NCBI GenBank assembly: GCA_002369175.1
Contig: DFES01000062.1
Coordinates: forward strand, 1 to 16,966
Source: Selenomonadaceae bacterium UBA3796
GTDB taxonomy: Bacteria > Bacillota > Negativicutes > Selenomonadales > Selenomonadaceae
Direction: 5' to 3'
Length of the DNA stretch: 16,966 bases
In this document: piece by piece, positions 5,745 through 13,372 of the stretch
Layout: each line of letters opens with the position of its first letter
How positions within the stretch are numbered: the first letter of the stretch is position 1
Position numbers and translations under genes: made by a program
The notes under the pieces: model-generated
The model's input: the letters and a program-made list of their open reading frames with translations, nothing else
Told to the model about the DNA's origin: nothing
Database searches by the model: none

Positions 5745-5776
5745 AAAATAAAAGACAAGGCCAAAACGACCTCGCC
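5745..5776 (-). terminator. Intrinsic terminator of the short 5895-5745 transcript
   Basis: On the minus strand GGCGAGGTC (5768-5776) pairs with GGCCTTGTC (5754-5762), nine pairs including G-T wobbles, loop of five, followed by TTTTATTTT (5745-5753). It lies about 20 bases after the stop of the small ORF at 5797. Confidence 0.7.
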
Positions 5777-5796
5777 TCTCCCTCTTCTCTGGATCT

Positions 5797-5865
5797 TCAG
5801 CTGAAGAGAACCAGCGTCATACATGCAAGAACAACCTTCCAGCCGTCAAACTTCAAGCCAAGCAC
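5797..5865 (-). CDS. Possible micropeptide, single membrane segment, family unknown
   Basis: A very short open frame inside a self-contained transcription unit. From the GTG at 5865 it gives 22 residues: a short LGLKFDG lead, then a hydrophobic WKVVLACMTLVLFS tail that could span or insert into a membrane. An internal TTG at 5856 would give 19 residues and has AAGGGG (5868-5873) about 11 bases upstream; the GTG is only two bases from that site, so the TTG may be the true start. A further in-frame TTG at 5886 would add EIFEGE but leaves almost no leader. No homologue is recognised. The alternative is that the transcript is a non-coding RNA and the frame is accidental. The evidence for transcription is better than that for translation. 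Confidence 0.35.
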   Translation of the reverse strand: MLGLKFDGWKVVLACMTLVLFS

Positions 5866-5901
5866 TTCCCCTTCGAAAATTTCCAAGAATCTTTCGGTAG
5901 A

Positions 5902-5930
5902 ATTATACTATTATTCCGCGAAAATAGCAA
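5902..5930 (-). promoter_or_regulatory. Strong sigma-A promoter: TTGCTA, 17 bp, TATAAT
   Basis: On the minus strand the -35 TTGCTA (5925-5930) and perfect -10 TATAAT (5902-5907) are separated by exactly 17 bases. Transcription would begin near 5895, just beyond the end of the EamA gene (stop at 5946). It drives the short transcript that terminates at 5745; read-through could reach ftsZ. Confidence 0.75.
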
Positions 5931-5945
5931 GGGCGCAGAAAAATA

Positions 5946-6842
5946 TTAAGACGACCGCCTTTTCCTCCGGGATTGGAGCACATCCCCCATCTGCGTCACA
6001 ATCATCCCGGTCGCCATGAGAATGCATCCGAAAATCTCCAGACCGCTCATAACCTCGCCCAACACGATCCATCCGGCCGCTGCACCGAAAATCGCTTCAA
6101 AACTCATAATGATCGCCGCATGGGACGGTTCCGCATATTTTTGTCCAATGATCTGCAGCGTGAATGCCACCCCTGCAGACATGATACCGCCGTAAAAAAT
6201 CGCAAAGCCTGCCTCCAGGATAGGCTGCCACTGAATGCGCTCGAAAGCCAGCGCCGCAAAAAGGCTGAATACCGTACAAACGCCCACCTGTGCCGCCGAA
6301 AGTTCGATGGGATCCACGCGACAGGCAAAGCGCCCGATAAAGAGAATATGCGCTGTCCAGAAAAAGGCGCTGACAAGCACCAACCCATCCCCAAAGCCAA
6401 GGGAAAAATCCCCCTGTATGGAAAGAAAGTAAAGCCCCGTCATTGCCAGCAGTGCGCCTGCCCAGTTCCCCATGCCGATGCGCTTTCCCAGAAAAGCAGA
6501 GGCAATGGGCACCAAAATGATGTAGAGGCATGTGATAAAAGCCGTTTTTCCTGCTGTGGTATAAAGCATGGCAACCTGCTGAAAGGATGTGGCCACAAAC
6601 ATGATGCAGCCCGCTCCAAGCCCGGCTCTCCATCCCGGCTCATAATTCCCCGACCACCTTGCCCGCTCTCTAGGTTCCCGATAAAGATACCAGAGGACAA
6701 GAAGGGAGCAGAACCCTAGAAAATAACGGGATGTGGCATATGTAAAAGGCCCCAGATGATCCATGCCCGTCATTTGTGCCACAAAGGTAGTGCCCCAGAG
6801 AAAGGCCGCCATGAGTAAGAAAAGATTCCCCCGAAGGCGCAT
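5946..6842 (-). CDS. EamA/DMT superfamily membrane transporter
   Basis: A 298-residue protein with about ten membrane helices arranged as two EamA repeats: first half from LFLLMAAFLWGTTFVAQ through the GLYFLSIQGD end at about residue 140, second half beginning GDGLVLVSAFFWTAHILFIGR. The WGTTF motif in helix 1 and the ASxxxxxEPxxAAIxxxxxLGE-like stretch near the end (here SHAAIIMSFEAIFGAAAGWIVLGE) are family hallmarks. Members export metabolites such as amino acids; the substrate here cannot be told. The C-terminus is basic (SRRKRRSS). An upstream in-frame start at 6890 exists, but GGAGG (6849-6853) six bases before the ATG at 6842 decides the start. It follows the epimerase gene by 59 bases on the same strand. 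Confidence 0.9.
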   Translation of the reverse strand: MRLRGNLFLLMAAFLWGTTFVAQMTGMDHLGPFTYATSRYFLGFCSLLVLWYLYREPRERARWSGNYEPGWRAGLGAGCIMFVATSFQQVAMLYTTAGKTAFITCLYIILVPIASAFLGKRIGMGNWAGALLAMTGLYFLSIQGDFSLGFGDGLVLVSAFFWTAHILFIGRFACRVDPIELSAAQVGVCTVFSLFAALAFERIQWQPILEAGFAIFYGGIMSAGVAFTLQIIGQKYAEPSHAAIIMSFEAIFGAAAGWIVLGEVMSGLEIFGCILMATGMIVTQMGDVLQSRRKRRSS

Positions 6843-6901
6843 AACCAGCCTCCTTTGCCTTATAACGCATAGTCGCATCTCGGGAGCCAATGTCTTCTGC
6901 C

Positions 6902-7822
6902 CTATTTCGCAAAATAACCCACCGTGCGCCTAAGCCCATCCTCCAGAGATACCACCGGCCTCCAGTCCAGCCCCCGGAAGGCCTTGCCGTTTGCCAGCAT
7001 CGAACGGCGGATATCCCCGGGACGTTCCTTTCCGTAAAGGGGTATGATATTCCTTCCCACGACCCTGCTCAATATGCTCACGAGTTCACGCAGGCTCGTC
7101 TCCGTCTGTGTGCTGAGATTGTAAGCCGTGTTCACATTCTTCGTCACAAGCGCCGCGCAAATCCCGGAAGCGATATCTCCAGCATAGACAAAATCCCGTG
7201 TCTGCTCCCCGTCACCAAAGATCGTGATATCCTCTCCCTTGACGATCCGCTTCGTGAAGATGCTGATGACCCCGCCCTCGCCGCCATCACCCTGCCGCTC
7301 TCCGTAGACATTGGAAAAGCGAAGAATCACATAATCCATGCCAAAAATTTCACGATAAACCTTCAGATAATGTTCCACCGTTACCTTGGAAAGCCCGTAA
7401 AAGGACATGGGAGCAAGCATTCTGCTCTCCAGCACAGGAAGCTCCTCCAGTGTGACATTGCCATAGCTTGCCGCCGTGGAGGCAAAAACGATTCTCCGGA
7501 TGTTGCACAGCCTGGCTGCTTCCAGGAGATTCACCGTACCGATGATATTCACATCAGCATCCTTCCTGGGATCCTGTATCGATGCATCCACCATGGTCTG
7601 TCCCGCCAAGTGGACAATCACGTCGAAGTCTTTTTCCCGAAGAGCGCGGTAAAGCTGGTCGTCGCGGACGTCCATCTCTATGAACTCAACGTGTTCCGGT
7701 ATGTGCTCCCGAATGCCTGTATGGAGATTGTCAAGTACGACAGGTGTGTGCCCGCCTGCCTGCAAAGCACGTACTAGATGGGATCCAATAAACCCCGCAC
7801 CGCCGGTCACTAAAATTTTCAC
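6902..7822 (-). CDS. NAD-dependent sugar-nucleotide epimerase/dehydratase (GalE-like)
   Basis: A 306-residue extended short-chain dehydrogenase. The Rossmann motif GGAGFIGSH (7-15), Asp31 binding NAD ribose, HLAGQT (71-76), the Ser115/Thr116 pair in ASTAASYG, and the catalytic Tyr142-xxx-Lys146 (FYGLSK) are all intact. RFSNVYGERQ and FGDGEQTRDFVYAGDIA further mark the UDP-glucose 4-epimerase/dTDP-glucose dehydratase group acting on nucleotide sugars for polysaccharide or glycan synthesis; the exact substrate is uncertain because a canonical galE is also present at 10612-11601. The frame opens at a TTG (7831), but GGGAG (7833-7837) sits one base from it and ten from the GTG at 7822, so GTG is chosen. 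It follows holA by 36 bases and is probably cotranscribed with it. Confidence 0.88.
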   Translation of the reverse strand: MKILVTGGAGFIGSHLVRALQAGGHTPVVLDNLHTGIREHIPEHVEFIEMDVRDDQLYRALREKDFDVIVHLAGQTMVDASIQDPRKDADVNIIGTVNLLEAARLCNIRRIVFASTAASYGNVTLEELPVLESRMLAPMSFYGLSKVTVEHYLKVYREIFGMDYVILRFSNVYGERQGDGGEGGVISIFTKRIVKGEDITIFGDGEQTRDFVYAGDIASGICAALVTKNVNTAYNLSTQTETSLRELVSILSRVVGRNIIPLYGKERPGDIRRSMLANGKAFRGLDWRPVVSLEDGLRRTVGYFAK

Positions 7823-7858
7823 AAAAAACAACTCCCTCTCCTATTTTCCCTGCTCTGC

Positions 7859-8920
7859 TTAGGATGTCTCACAGCACAATCCAATCAAAACCTTTTCCAA
7901 AAGCTCTTCCCCCGCCTGCCCTGTCTTCAAAAGATAATCCGCATCGGACAAGGCCAGCATTGCCTTCTTCAAGACCGGCACAGAAAAGCGTTCCGCCGCA
8001 CGCCCAAGGCGCTCCGCAATCACAGGACTTAGCTCCAAGGGCTTCGCCAGTGCCCTGCCGCGATAGCCCTTCGCCTGCAATTCCTTTGCCTGCCAGAGCT
8101 GGCGCACATGACGCGCCAACAGCCCAAGAAGGAGCGGCTGATAAGCGCCGTCTGCGATTTGGCGCCGCAGGAGCATGAGTGCCTTCCTCACATTCTTGGC
8201 ACTGACGGCATCCATAAGAGCAAAGGCAGAAACCTCCGGAACGCCGGAGAAAACCTCCGCCAGCGCCTCCTTTGTAATGCGCCGTTCCACAGAAAACAGC
8301 GCCAGCTTGTCGAATTCTTTCTCCATGTACTCCAAGGGAATCTGCTGCATCATGCTCACGGCGCTGGCAAAGTAAAGCTCCGCCTCCCGATCCATCGTCC
8401 TGTTCATGGCCTGCAGCTTTCCCTGAAGCCATCCGTTGATATTCCACGGACGGACTGCCTCCGCCTCCAGAACGGCACCGTATTGCTCCACGGCCTTATA
8501 GAGTTTCCTCCGCCTGTCTGGCTTGTATCCTGCCACAAAGATGACATAAGCATACTCCGGCATATCGGAAAGGAGCTGCAACAGCCGCTCCATTTTCTTG
8601 TCCGGCGTTTTCTTTGCTCTGCTTTGGCTCTTCTCTCCGCTTTCCGTCCTGCTCTCCCGGAAAAGGGATGTATTTTTCAACAGAACCACATTCTTATCCG
8701 TAAAAAAGGGCGCCGTTTCGATGAGCCCTATGAGCTCATCCGTATCCATATCTCCCTCTGCCTGCTGCAAAGAGTCCTGAACTTCCTCCTTCACCGGAAA
8801 CAGCCGCTCCAGAATGCGTTCCTTTGCTTTCCCAATATAGTAGTTCTCTTCACCGCTGAGAAGATATACATGCCTCAGGCTGCCTTTTCGCAAGGATGCC
8901 ATGAATTCACCGAAATTCAA
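7859..8920 (-). CDS. holA: DNA polymerase III delta subunit
   Basis: A 353-residue clamp-loader delta subunit, which opens the beta sliding clamp. The N-terminal MASLRKGSLRHVYLLSGEENYYIGKAKERI block is the HolA hallmark; VIFVAGYKPDRRRKLYKAVEQYG (about 130-152) and the C-terminal helical collar domain (RRQIADGAYQPLLLGLLARHVRQLWQAKEL, about 255-285; LLKTGQAGEELLEKVLIGLC at the end) follow in the usual order. Length is typical (about 330-350). The start is the TTG at 8920, with GAGG eight bases upstream; the ATG at 8902 is an alternative. It is the first gene of a probable unit with the epimerase and the EamA transporter. The 180-bp gap upstream holds the gdhA terminator and an AT-rich stretch but no clear promoter. 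Confidence 0.93.
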   Translation of the reverse strand: MNFGEFMASLRKGSLRHVYLLSGEENYYIGKAKERILERLFPVKEEVQDSLQQAEGDMDTDELIGLIETAPFFTDKNVVLLKNTSLFRESRTESGEKSQSRAKKTPDKKMERLLQLLSDMPEYAYVIFVAGYKPDRRRKLYKAVEQYGAVLEAEAVRPWNINGWLQGKLQAMNRTMDREAELYFASAVSMMQQIPLEYMEKEFDKLALFSVERRITKEALAEVFSGVPEVSAFALMDAVSAKNVRKALMLLRRQIADGAYQPLLLGLLARHVRQLWQAKELQAKGYRGRALAKPLELSPVIAERLGRAAERFSVPVLKKAMLALSDADYLLKTGQAGEELLEKVLIGLCCETS

Positions 8921-9042
8921 AGGAAAAACCTCACTTGTAGCTCACGTTCACACATAAATTTATACATAAATATAGATTCGTTTCATTTGACCGAAATCCT
9001 GCAACAGGCAAGCCGAAAATACCAGCCCAAAACCTCCAATCG

Positions 9043-9069
9043 CAAAAGCCGCCCGATGACCGGGCGGCT
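9043..9069 (-). terminator. Intrinsic terminator downstream of gdhA
   Basis: On the minus strand AGCCGCCCG (9061-9069) and CGGGCGGCT (9047-9055) form a nine-pair GC-rich stem with a five-base loop, followed by a short TTTT (9043-9046). It lies about 33 bases after the gdhA stop at 9102. Confidence 0.75.
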
Positions 9070-9101
9070 GGTTTCTAAAAATATGGGATTTTCCGATGGT
9101 C

Positions 9102-10451
9102 TTACACGAGGCCATGAGCCAGCATAACATCGGCAACCTTCTTGAAGGCAGTGATATTGGCACCTGCCACAAGATCATCCGGATCCGCATAAGCCTCGGC
9201 ATTCTTCTTTGCAGACTCAAAGATGTTCTTCATGATGCCATTGAGCTTGCCATCCACTTCCTCAAAGGTCCACTGGAGACGCTCGGAGTTCTGTGCCATC
9301 TCCAGAGCAGAAGTTGCAACACCGCCGGCATTTGCTGCCTTCGCCGGTGCAAAGAGAATCTTGTGCTCCTGGAAATAAGCGATGGCATCAAGCGTAGACG
9401 GCATGTTCGCCCCTTCGCCCACAGCCTTTACACCATTTGCAACCAGTGCTTTCGCGCTCTCAAGGTCAATCTCGCTCTGGGTAGCGCAAGGAAGCGCAAT
9501 ATCGCACTTCACAGTCCATACACCCTTGCAGCCCTCATGGTATTCCGCCTTCGGATGATTCTCCACATACTCCTTAATGCGGCCGCGACGAACCTGCTTG
9601 ATCTCCTTGACAGCATCGAGGTCAATCCCATCGGGATCATATACATATCCATTAGAATCGGAGCATGTAACAACCTTGGCGCCAAAGGCCTGGGCTTTCT
9701 CAATGGCATACGTTGCCACATTGCCGGAGCCGGACACAACCACAACCTTATCCTTCATATCTATGCCCTTGTCATCCAGCATGTTCTTTACAAAGTACAG
9801 CAGGCCGTAACCCGTAGCCTCCGTGCGAGCCAGGCTCCCCCAATAGTCAACACCTTTGCCCGTGAGAACACCGGCATCGTAGGAATCGCGAATACGCTTG
9901 TACTGGCCAAAGAGATAGCCGATCTCACGTCCGCCAACGCCGATATCACCTGCAGGGACATCCACGTTTGGCCCGATATGACGCACGAGCTCCGTCATAA
10001 AGCTCTGGCAGAAATGCATGACCTCATTGTCGGACTTGCCCTTCGGATCAAAATCAGAGCCGCCCTTGCCGCCTCCGATGGGAAGTCCCGTCAGCGCATT
10101 CTTGAACACCTGCTCGAAAGCAAGGAATTTCAGTATGCTGAGATTGACACTGGGATGGAAGCGGAGGCCGCCCTTGTATGGACCAATGGCGCCATTCATC
10201 TGCACACGATAGCCGCGGTTGATCTGAATCTCGCCCTTATCATCCTGCCAAGGAACACGGAACGTGATGATGCGCTCGGCCTCAACCATGCGCTCCAGGA
10301 TTTTCGCTTCCTTGTACTGGGGATTCTTCTCCAGAAGGGGAACCACCGTGGTGAGTACCTCTTTGACCGTATTGTGGAATTCCTCCTGGTCAGGATCACG
10401 CTTCTTCACCAGATCCAATACATCCTGCACATACTGCTTCATATCTGCCAT
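9102..10451 (-). CDS. gdhA: NADP-dependent glutamate dehydrogenase
   Basis: A 449-residue hexameric-type GDH that reductively aminates 2-oxoglutarate to glutamate, the cell's main ammonia-assimilating amino donor. The substrate domain has the catalytic lysine block GLPIGGGKGGSDFDPKG (122-138, Lys129), Lys93 in GPYKGG and Asp169 in VPAGDIGVGGREIG. The nucleotide domain has VVVSGSGNVATYA followed by CSDSNG, where a serine after the aspartate is consistent with NADP use; this is inferred from motif type. The start ATG at 10451 has GAGGAG eight bases upstream. It stands alone with its own promoter and terminator. Its leader is long, about 113 bases. Confidence 0.95.
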   Translation of the reverse strand: MADMKQYVQDVLDLVKKRDPDQEEFHNTVKEVLTTVVPLLEKNPQYKEAKILERMVEAERIITFRVPWQDDKGEIQINRGYRVQMNGAIGPYKGGLRFHPSVNLSILKFLAFEQVFKNALTGLPIGGGKGGSDFDPKGKSDNEVMHFCQSFMTELVRHIGPNVDVPAGDIGVGGREIGYLFGQYKRIRDSYDAGVLTGKGVDYWGSLARTEATGYGLLYFVKNMLDDKGIDMKDKVVVVSGSGNVATYAIEKAQAFGAKVVTCSDSNGYVYDPDGIDLDAVKEIKQVRRGRIKEYVENHPKAEYHEGCKGVWTVKCDIALPCATQSEIDLESAKALVANGVKAVGEGANMPSTLDAIAYFQEHKILFAPAKAANAGGVATSALEMAQNSERLQWTFEEVDGKLNGIMKNIFESAKKNAEAYADPDDLVAGANITAFKKVADVMLAHGLV

Positions 10452-10479
10452 ACCAATCGCTCCTCACATGGAATCTAGA

Positions 10480-10515
10480 ATTGGAAGACCGCTTGCACAG
10501 CCTTCTAGCACATAC
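10480..10515 (-). other. Hairpin in the gdhA leader
   Basis: On the minus strand CTAGAA and TTCTAG arms enclose a partly complementary interior (GAAG/CTTC), about midway in the leader of the gdhA message. It is not followed by a T-run. Function unknown; bounds are approximate. Confidence 0.25.
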
Positions 10516-10570
10516 ATTTGTCCTTTATCAAAAAGAGTGGTAAACATAATCTTGGAAAAAGGACGCCCTC

Positions 10571-10600
10571 ATTATACTACAATGTCTTGCATCCTGGCAA
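10571..10600 (-). promoter_or_regulatory. Sigma-A promoter for gdhA: TTGCCA, 18 bp, TATAAT
   Basis: On the minus strand -35 TTGCCA (10595-10600) and a perfect -10 TATAAT (10571-10576) are 18 bases apart. Transcription would begin near 10564. It sits directly downstream of the galE stop at 10612, so galE read-through would also enter gdhA; no terminator is visible between them. Confidence 0.7.
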
Positions 10601-10611
10601 GAAAATATCAT

Positions 10612-11601
10612 TTATTTCTCATAACCGTCCGGATGCTTCCGGTGCCAGTTCCATGCTGTGCCGATCACTGCTTCCACATCGGTGAAGCGGGGCTTCCATC
10701 CCAGGATGTTGCGGGCTTTGTCCGAGGATGCGATGAGTTGGGCGGGGTCTCCGGCGCGGCGGCTTCCCATCGCTACCTTGATTTCTCTGCCCGTGGCTTT
10801 TTTCGCCGCTGCAATCATCTCCTTGACGGAGAATCCCTTGCCATTTCCGAGATTGAAAATGTTGCTCTCGCCACCCTGTCTGAGATATTCCAGAGCCAGA
10901 ACATGGGCATCGGCCAAGTCAACCACATGGATGTAATCCCGCAGGCAGGTGCCGTCCGGCGTGGCATAGTCATCACCGTAAACCGTGATATGCTCCCGCT
11001 TCCCCAGCGGAACCTGAAGAATCAACGGGATGAGATGCGTCTCGGGATGATGGTCTTCGCCGATGGATCCATCCGGCAGTGCTCCTGCCGCATTGAAATA
11101 ACGCAGGGATACGTATCGGATGCCATCTGCCCGACTGACCCATTTCATCATTTTTTCCATGGTGAGCTTCGTCTCACCGTAGGTGTTGGTTGGATTTGTC
11201 TCATCATCCTCCATGATGGGCACACGCTTCGGCTCTCCATAGACTGCCGCCGTGGAAGAGAATACGATTTTGTCCACGCCGTGGCGCTTCATGGATTCCA
11301 GAAGGATCTGCATGCCGTAGACGTTGTTGTTGAAGTATTTGAGAGGCTTTTCCATGCTTTCCCCCACCAGGGAGTTCGCCGCAAAATGGATGACCGCTTC
11401 CACCGCATTCTCCGTGAAGATTTGGCCCAGGACGGCCGCCTCACGGATATCCCCTTCGTAAAACTTTGCCTTGGAATGCAGGGCATCCCTGTGACCTGTC
11501 TGAAGGTTATCCACAATGACGACTTCTTCCCCTTTTTCAATGAGCTGATGGACAGCGTGGGAACCGATATAGCCAGCGCCGCCGCAAACGAGGATTGACA
11601 T
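10612..11601 (-). CDS. galE: UDP-glucose 4-epimerase
   Basis: A 329-residue canonical GalE, interconverting UDP-glucose and UDP-galactose with bound NAD in the cytoplasm. Visible: GGAGYIGSH (7-15), Asp31 with DNLQTG, HFAANSLVGES (72-82), Ser116/Thr117 in SSTAAVYG, catalytic Tyr141-xxx-Lys145 (NTYGETK), RYFNAAGA, and the galactose-specific ITVYGDDYATPDGTCLRDYIHVVDLA block. The C-terminal region NLGNGKGFSVKEMI and GDPAQLIASSDKARNILGWKP complete the family pattern; the length (about 330-340) is normal. AGGAGG lies ten bases before the ATG. It follows ilvB by 89 bases on the same strand, beyond a large hairpin, so it may be a separate transcript or a read-through tail of the ilv-leu cluster. Confidence 0.95.
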   Translation of the reverse strand: MSILVCGGAGYIGSHAVHQLIEKGEEVVIVDNLQTGHRDALHSKAKFYEGDIREAAVLGQIFTENAVEAVIHFAANSLVGESMEKPLKYFNNNVYGMQILLESMKRHGVDKIVFSSTAAVYGEPKRVPIMEDDETNPTNTYGETKLTMEKMMKWVSRADGIRYVSLRYFNAAGALPDGSIGEDHHPETHLIPLILQVPLGKREHITVYGDDYATPDGTCLRDYIHVVDLADAHVLALEYLRQGGESNIFNLGNGKGFSVKEMIAAAKKATGREIKVAMGSRRAGDPAQLIASSDKARNILGWKPRFTDVEAVIGTAWNWHRKHPDGYEK

Positions 11602-11652
11602 CTTAAAATTTCCTCCTTTTCTGCCAAACGTAACCTTTGTATTTTCTTAAGG

Positions 11653-11688
11653 AAAGCCCCACCCCCGAAAACAAAGGAGTGAGGCTTT
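11653..11688 (-). terminator. Large hairpin between ilvB and galE, probable weak terminator
   Basis: On the minus strand AAAGCCTCACTCC (11676-11688) pairs with the arm at 11653-11665 in 13 positions (two G-T), with a ten-base loop; a TTTCC stretch follows rather than a solid T-run. It begins a few bases after the ilvB stop. Position and stability suggest partial termination of the ilv-leu transcript. Confidence 0.5.
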
Positions 11689-11690
11689 TC

Positions 11691-13355
11691 TCATTTGAAT
11701 TCCACGAATTCGTCGATTCTCGCGCCGCCCTTGATCATGGGCTCAACGAAACTCCTCCAGACGTTCATGACGATGACACGGGGCTCATCCTCCGCCACCA
11801 TCGCCTTCCGGAAGGCTTCGGCAAACTCCTCCTGGGTGGATACCGCCTCTGCCGTTATGCCAAAGCTCCTGGCATAGGCCACATAATCCATCTGGTAGTC
11901 GAACTCACAGGCGATGTAGCGCTCCTTGTACATGACTTTCTGGAGCTGTCGGATCATGCCAAGGCTCGTGTTGTTTACGATGATGGAGATCACCGGCAGC
12001 TTCAGTCGGGCAATGGTATAGTATTCATTTCCCGTCATCTTAATGCCGCCATCTCCCGCTACATGAACCACACGGCGACTTTTGCCGTAAAATTTCTGAG
12101 CACCCATGGCTGCCGGAAGTCCAAATCCCATGGTGCCAAGTCCTCCGGATGTGAGCCAGGTGCGAGGTTCCTCAATGCGAAGATGCAATGCCGCCCACAT
12201 CTGGTGCTGTCCAACATCCGTAGCGAAGGCAAAGGGCTTCCCTGCCGTCGCTTTTGCCACCTGATGCATCGCCCATGGAACGGTGAGCCGATCCACATGA
12301 TAATCGTAGTCATACTCGTCCTCCCAGGAGCGTACCTGCTGCCACCACTCCCTGTGATCGCTTCCGGGCTCATGACGCATGAGAAGTTTCAGTATGGTCT
12401 GCATATTACCTGCCAGTCCGAGACTTCCGGCAACATTCTTGTCGATTTCCGCAGGATCAATGTCGATATGAATGAATTTTGTATTGGAAGTGTATTTGCT
12501 GAGGGAACCTGTCTGCCGATCCCCGAAGCGGCTGCCGATGGCAATCACAAGATCTGCTGCCGCTACCGCATGGTTCGCCGCCTTTTTTCCATGCATACCC
12601 GCAAACCCCAGGGACTGCGGATGGGAACGTGGAATGGCGCCAAGCCCCATGAGGGTATGGACCACCGGCAGATGGAACTTCTCCACGAAGGCCTGCACTT
12701 CTGCCGATGCACCTGCGGAAACGACACCCCCGCCAACAATGACCACAGGACGCTTCGCTTTCGCCACTTCCTCCGCTGCTTCTGCGGCGCAGATGAGAAA
12801 ATCCGCATCCGGCTTCCCGGGCTGTTTCTTTTCCGGCTCCGCAGCCTCATAATCCACATCCATGAAGAAAATATCCCTCGGGATATCGATCAGCACCGGC
12901 CCCGGACGTCCCGTGCGCGCAATATCAAATGCCTGCCGGATGGTAGACACAAGCTGCTTTGGATCCTTTACCTTGAAATTGTGTTTCGTCACCGGCATGG
13001 TCACATCGAGGATATCCGTCTCCTGAAAGGCATCCCTTCCCAGAAGCGTTGTATCCACTTGTCCCGTCAGTGCCACAACGGGAATGGAATCCATAAATGA
13101 CGTGGCAAGACCCGTCACCAGATTCGTGGCGCCCGGCCCCGAAGTCGCAATGCAGACCCCCACCTTGCCCGAGCTTCTGGCGTAGCCGTCCGCTGCATGA
13201 GCCGCATTCTGCTCGTGGGTCACCAAGACCTGCTCTATTCTCTTCTCCTCGTACAAGGCATCGTACAGCGGCAAAATCATGCCCCCCGGATAGCCAAAAA
13301 GTACGTCTACCCCCTGCTCCAGAAGGCATTGCACTACAGCCTGGGAACCCTTCAT
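11691..13355 (-). CDS. ilvB: Acetolactate synthase large subunit
   Basis: A 554-residue ThDP enzyme joining pyruvate with pyruvate or 2-oxobutyrate, the first common step of valine, leucine and isoleucine synthesis. Three domains are visible: N-terminal pyrimidine-binding domain with catalytic Glu48 (THEQNAAHAADGYAR) and ATSGPGATN (70-78); the central FAD-type domain; and a C-terminal pyrophosphate-binding domain with the GDGG (434) to NN (461-462) ThDP motif and SLGMIRQLQ. GRDAFQETDI and RPGPVLIDIPRDIF are strongly AHAS-like. The ThDP motif reads GDGGIKMTGNEYYT, unlike the usual GDGSFQMNxQEL, and Trp in MxRQWQ is Leu. Start ATG at 13355, 17 bases after leuB. No ilvN regulatory subunit is downstream. 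Confidence 0.9.
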   Translation of the reverse strand: MKGSQAVVQCLLEQGVDVLFGYPGGMILPLYDALYEEKRIEQVLVTHEQNAAHAADGYARSSGKVGVCIATSGPGATNLVTGLATSFMDSIPVVALTGQVDTTLLGRDAFQETDILDVTMPVTKHNFKVKDPKQLVSTIRQAFDIARTGRPGPVLIDIPRDIFFMDVDYEAAEPEKKQPGKPDADFLICAAEAAEEVAKAKRPVVIVGGGVVSAGASAEVQAFVEKFHLPVVHTLMGLGAIPRSHPQSLGFAGMHGKKAANHAVAAADLVIAIGSRFGDRQTGSLSKYTSNTKFIHIDIDPAEIDKNVAGSLGLAGNMQTILKLLMRHEPGSDHREWWQQVRSWEDEYDYDYHVDRLTVPWAMHQVAKATAGKPFAFATDVGQHQMWAALHLRIEEPRTWLTSGGLGTMGFGLPAAMGAQKFYGKSRRVVHVAGDGGIKMTGNEYYTIARLKLPVISIIVNNTSLGMIRQLQKVMYKERYIACEFDYQMDYVAYARSFGITAEAVSTQEEFAEAFRKAMVAEDEPRVIVMNVWRSFVEPMIKGGARIDEFVEFK

Positions 13356-13372
13356 CGTAAGCCACTCCCCTA

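Larger units (their letters stand above)
5745..5895 (-). ncRNA. Predicted 150-nt stand-alone transcript (small RNA or micropeptide mRNA)
   Basis: Bounded by a strong promoter and an intrinsic terminator, with nothing else between. The RNA contains a 14-bp perfect palindrome (5794-5807) within a larger CTGG/CCAG-closed hairpin, overlapping the end of the possible small ORF. It does not look like 6S, tmRNA, SRP RNA or a known riboswitch. It may act as a small RNA, as a message for a peptide of about 20 residues, or both. Confidence 0.5.

Noticed and set aside
5720..6019. Plus-strand 99-codon frame across the ftsZ-EamA gap
   Set aside because: It has no ribosome site, a low-complexity Ser/Lys composition, and runs into the antisense of the EamA gene.
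9102..10478. Long plus-strand open frame (460 codons) opposite gdhA
   Set aside because: It is the antisense shadow of gdhA, which has complete family motifs and a ribosome site; the plus-strand translation has no recognisable domains.
11637..13100. Long plus-strand open frame opposite ilvB
   Set aside because: Antisense shadow of ilvB; no start signal or protein character.
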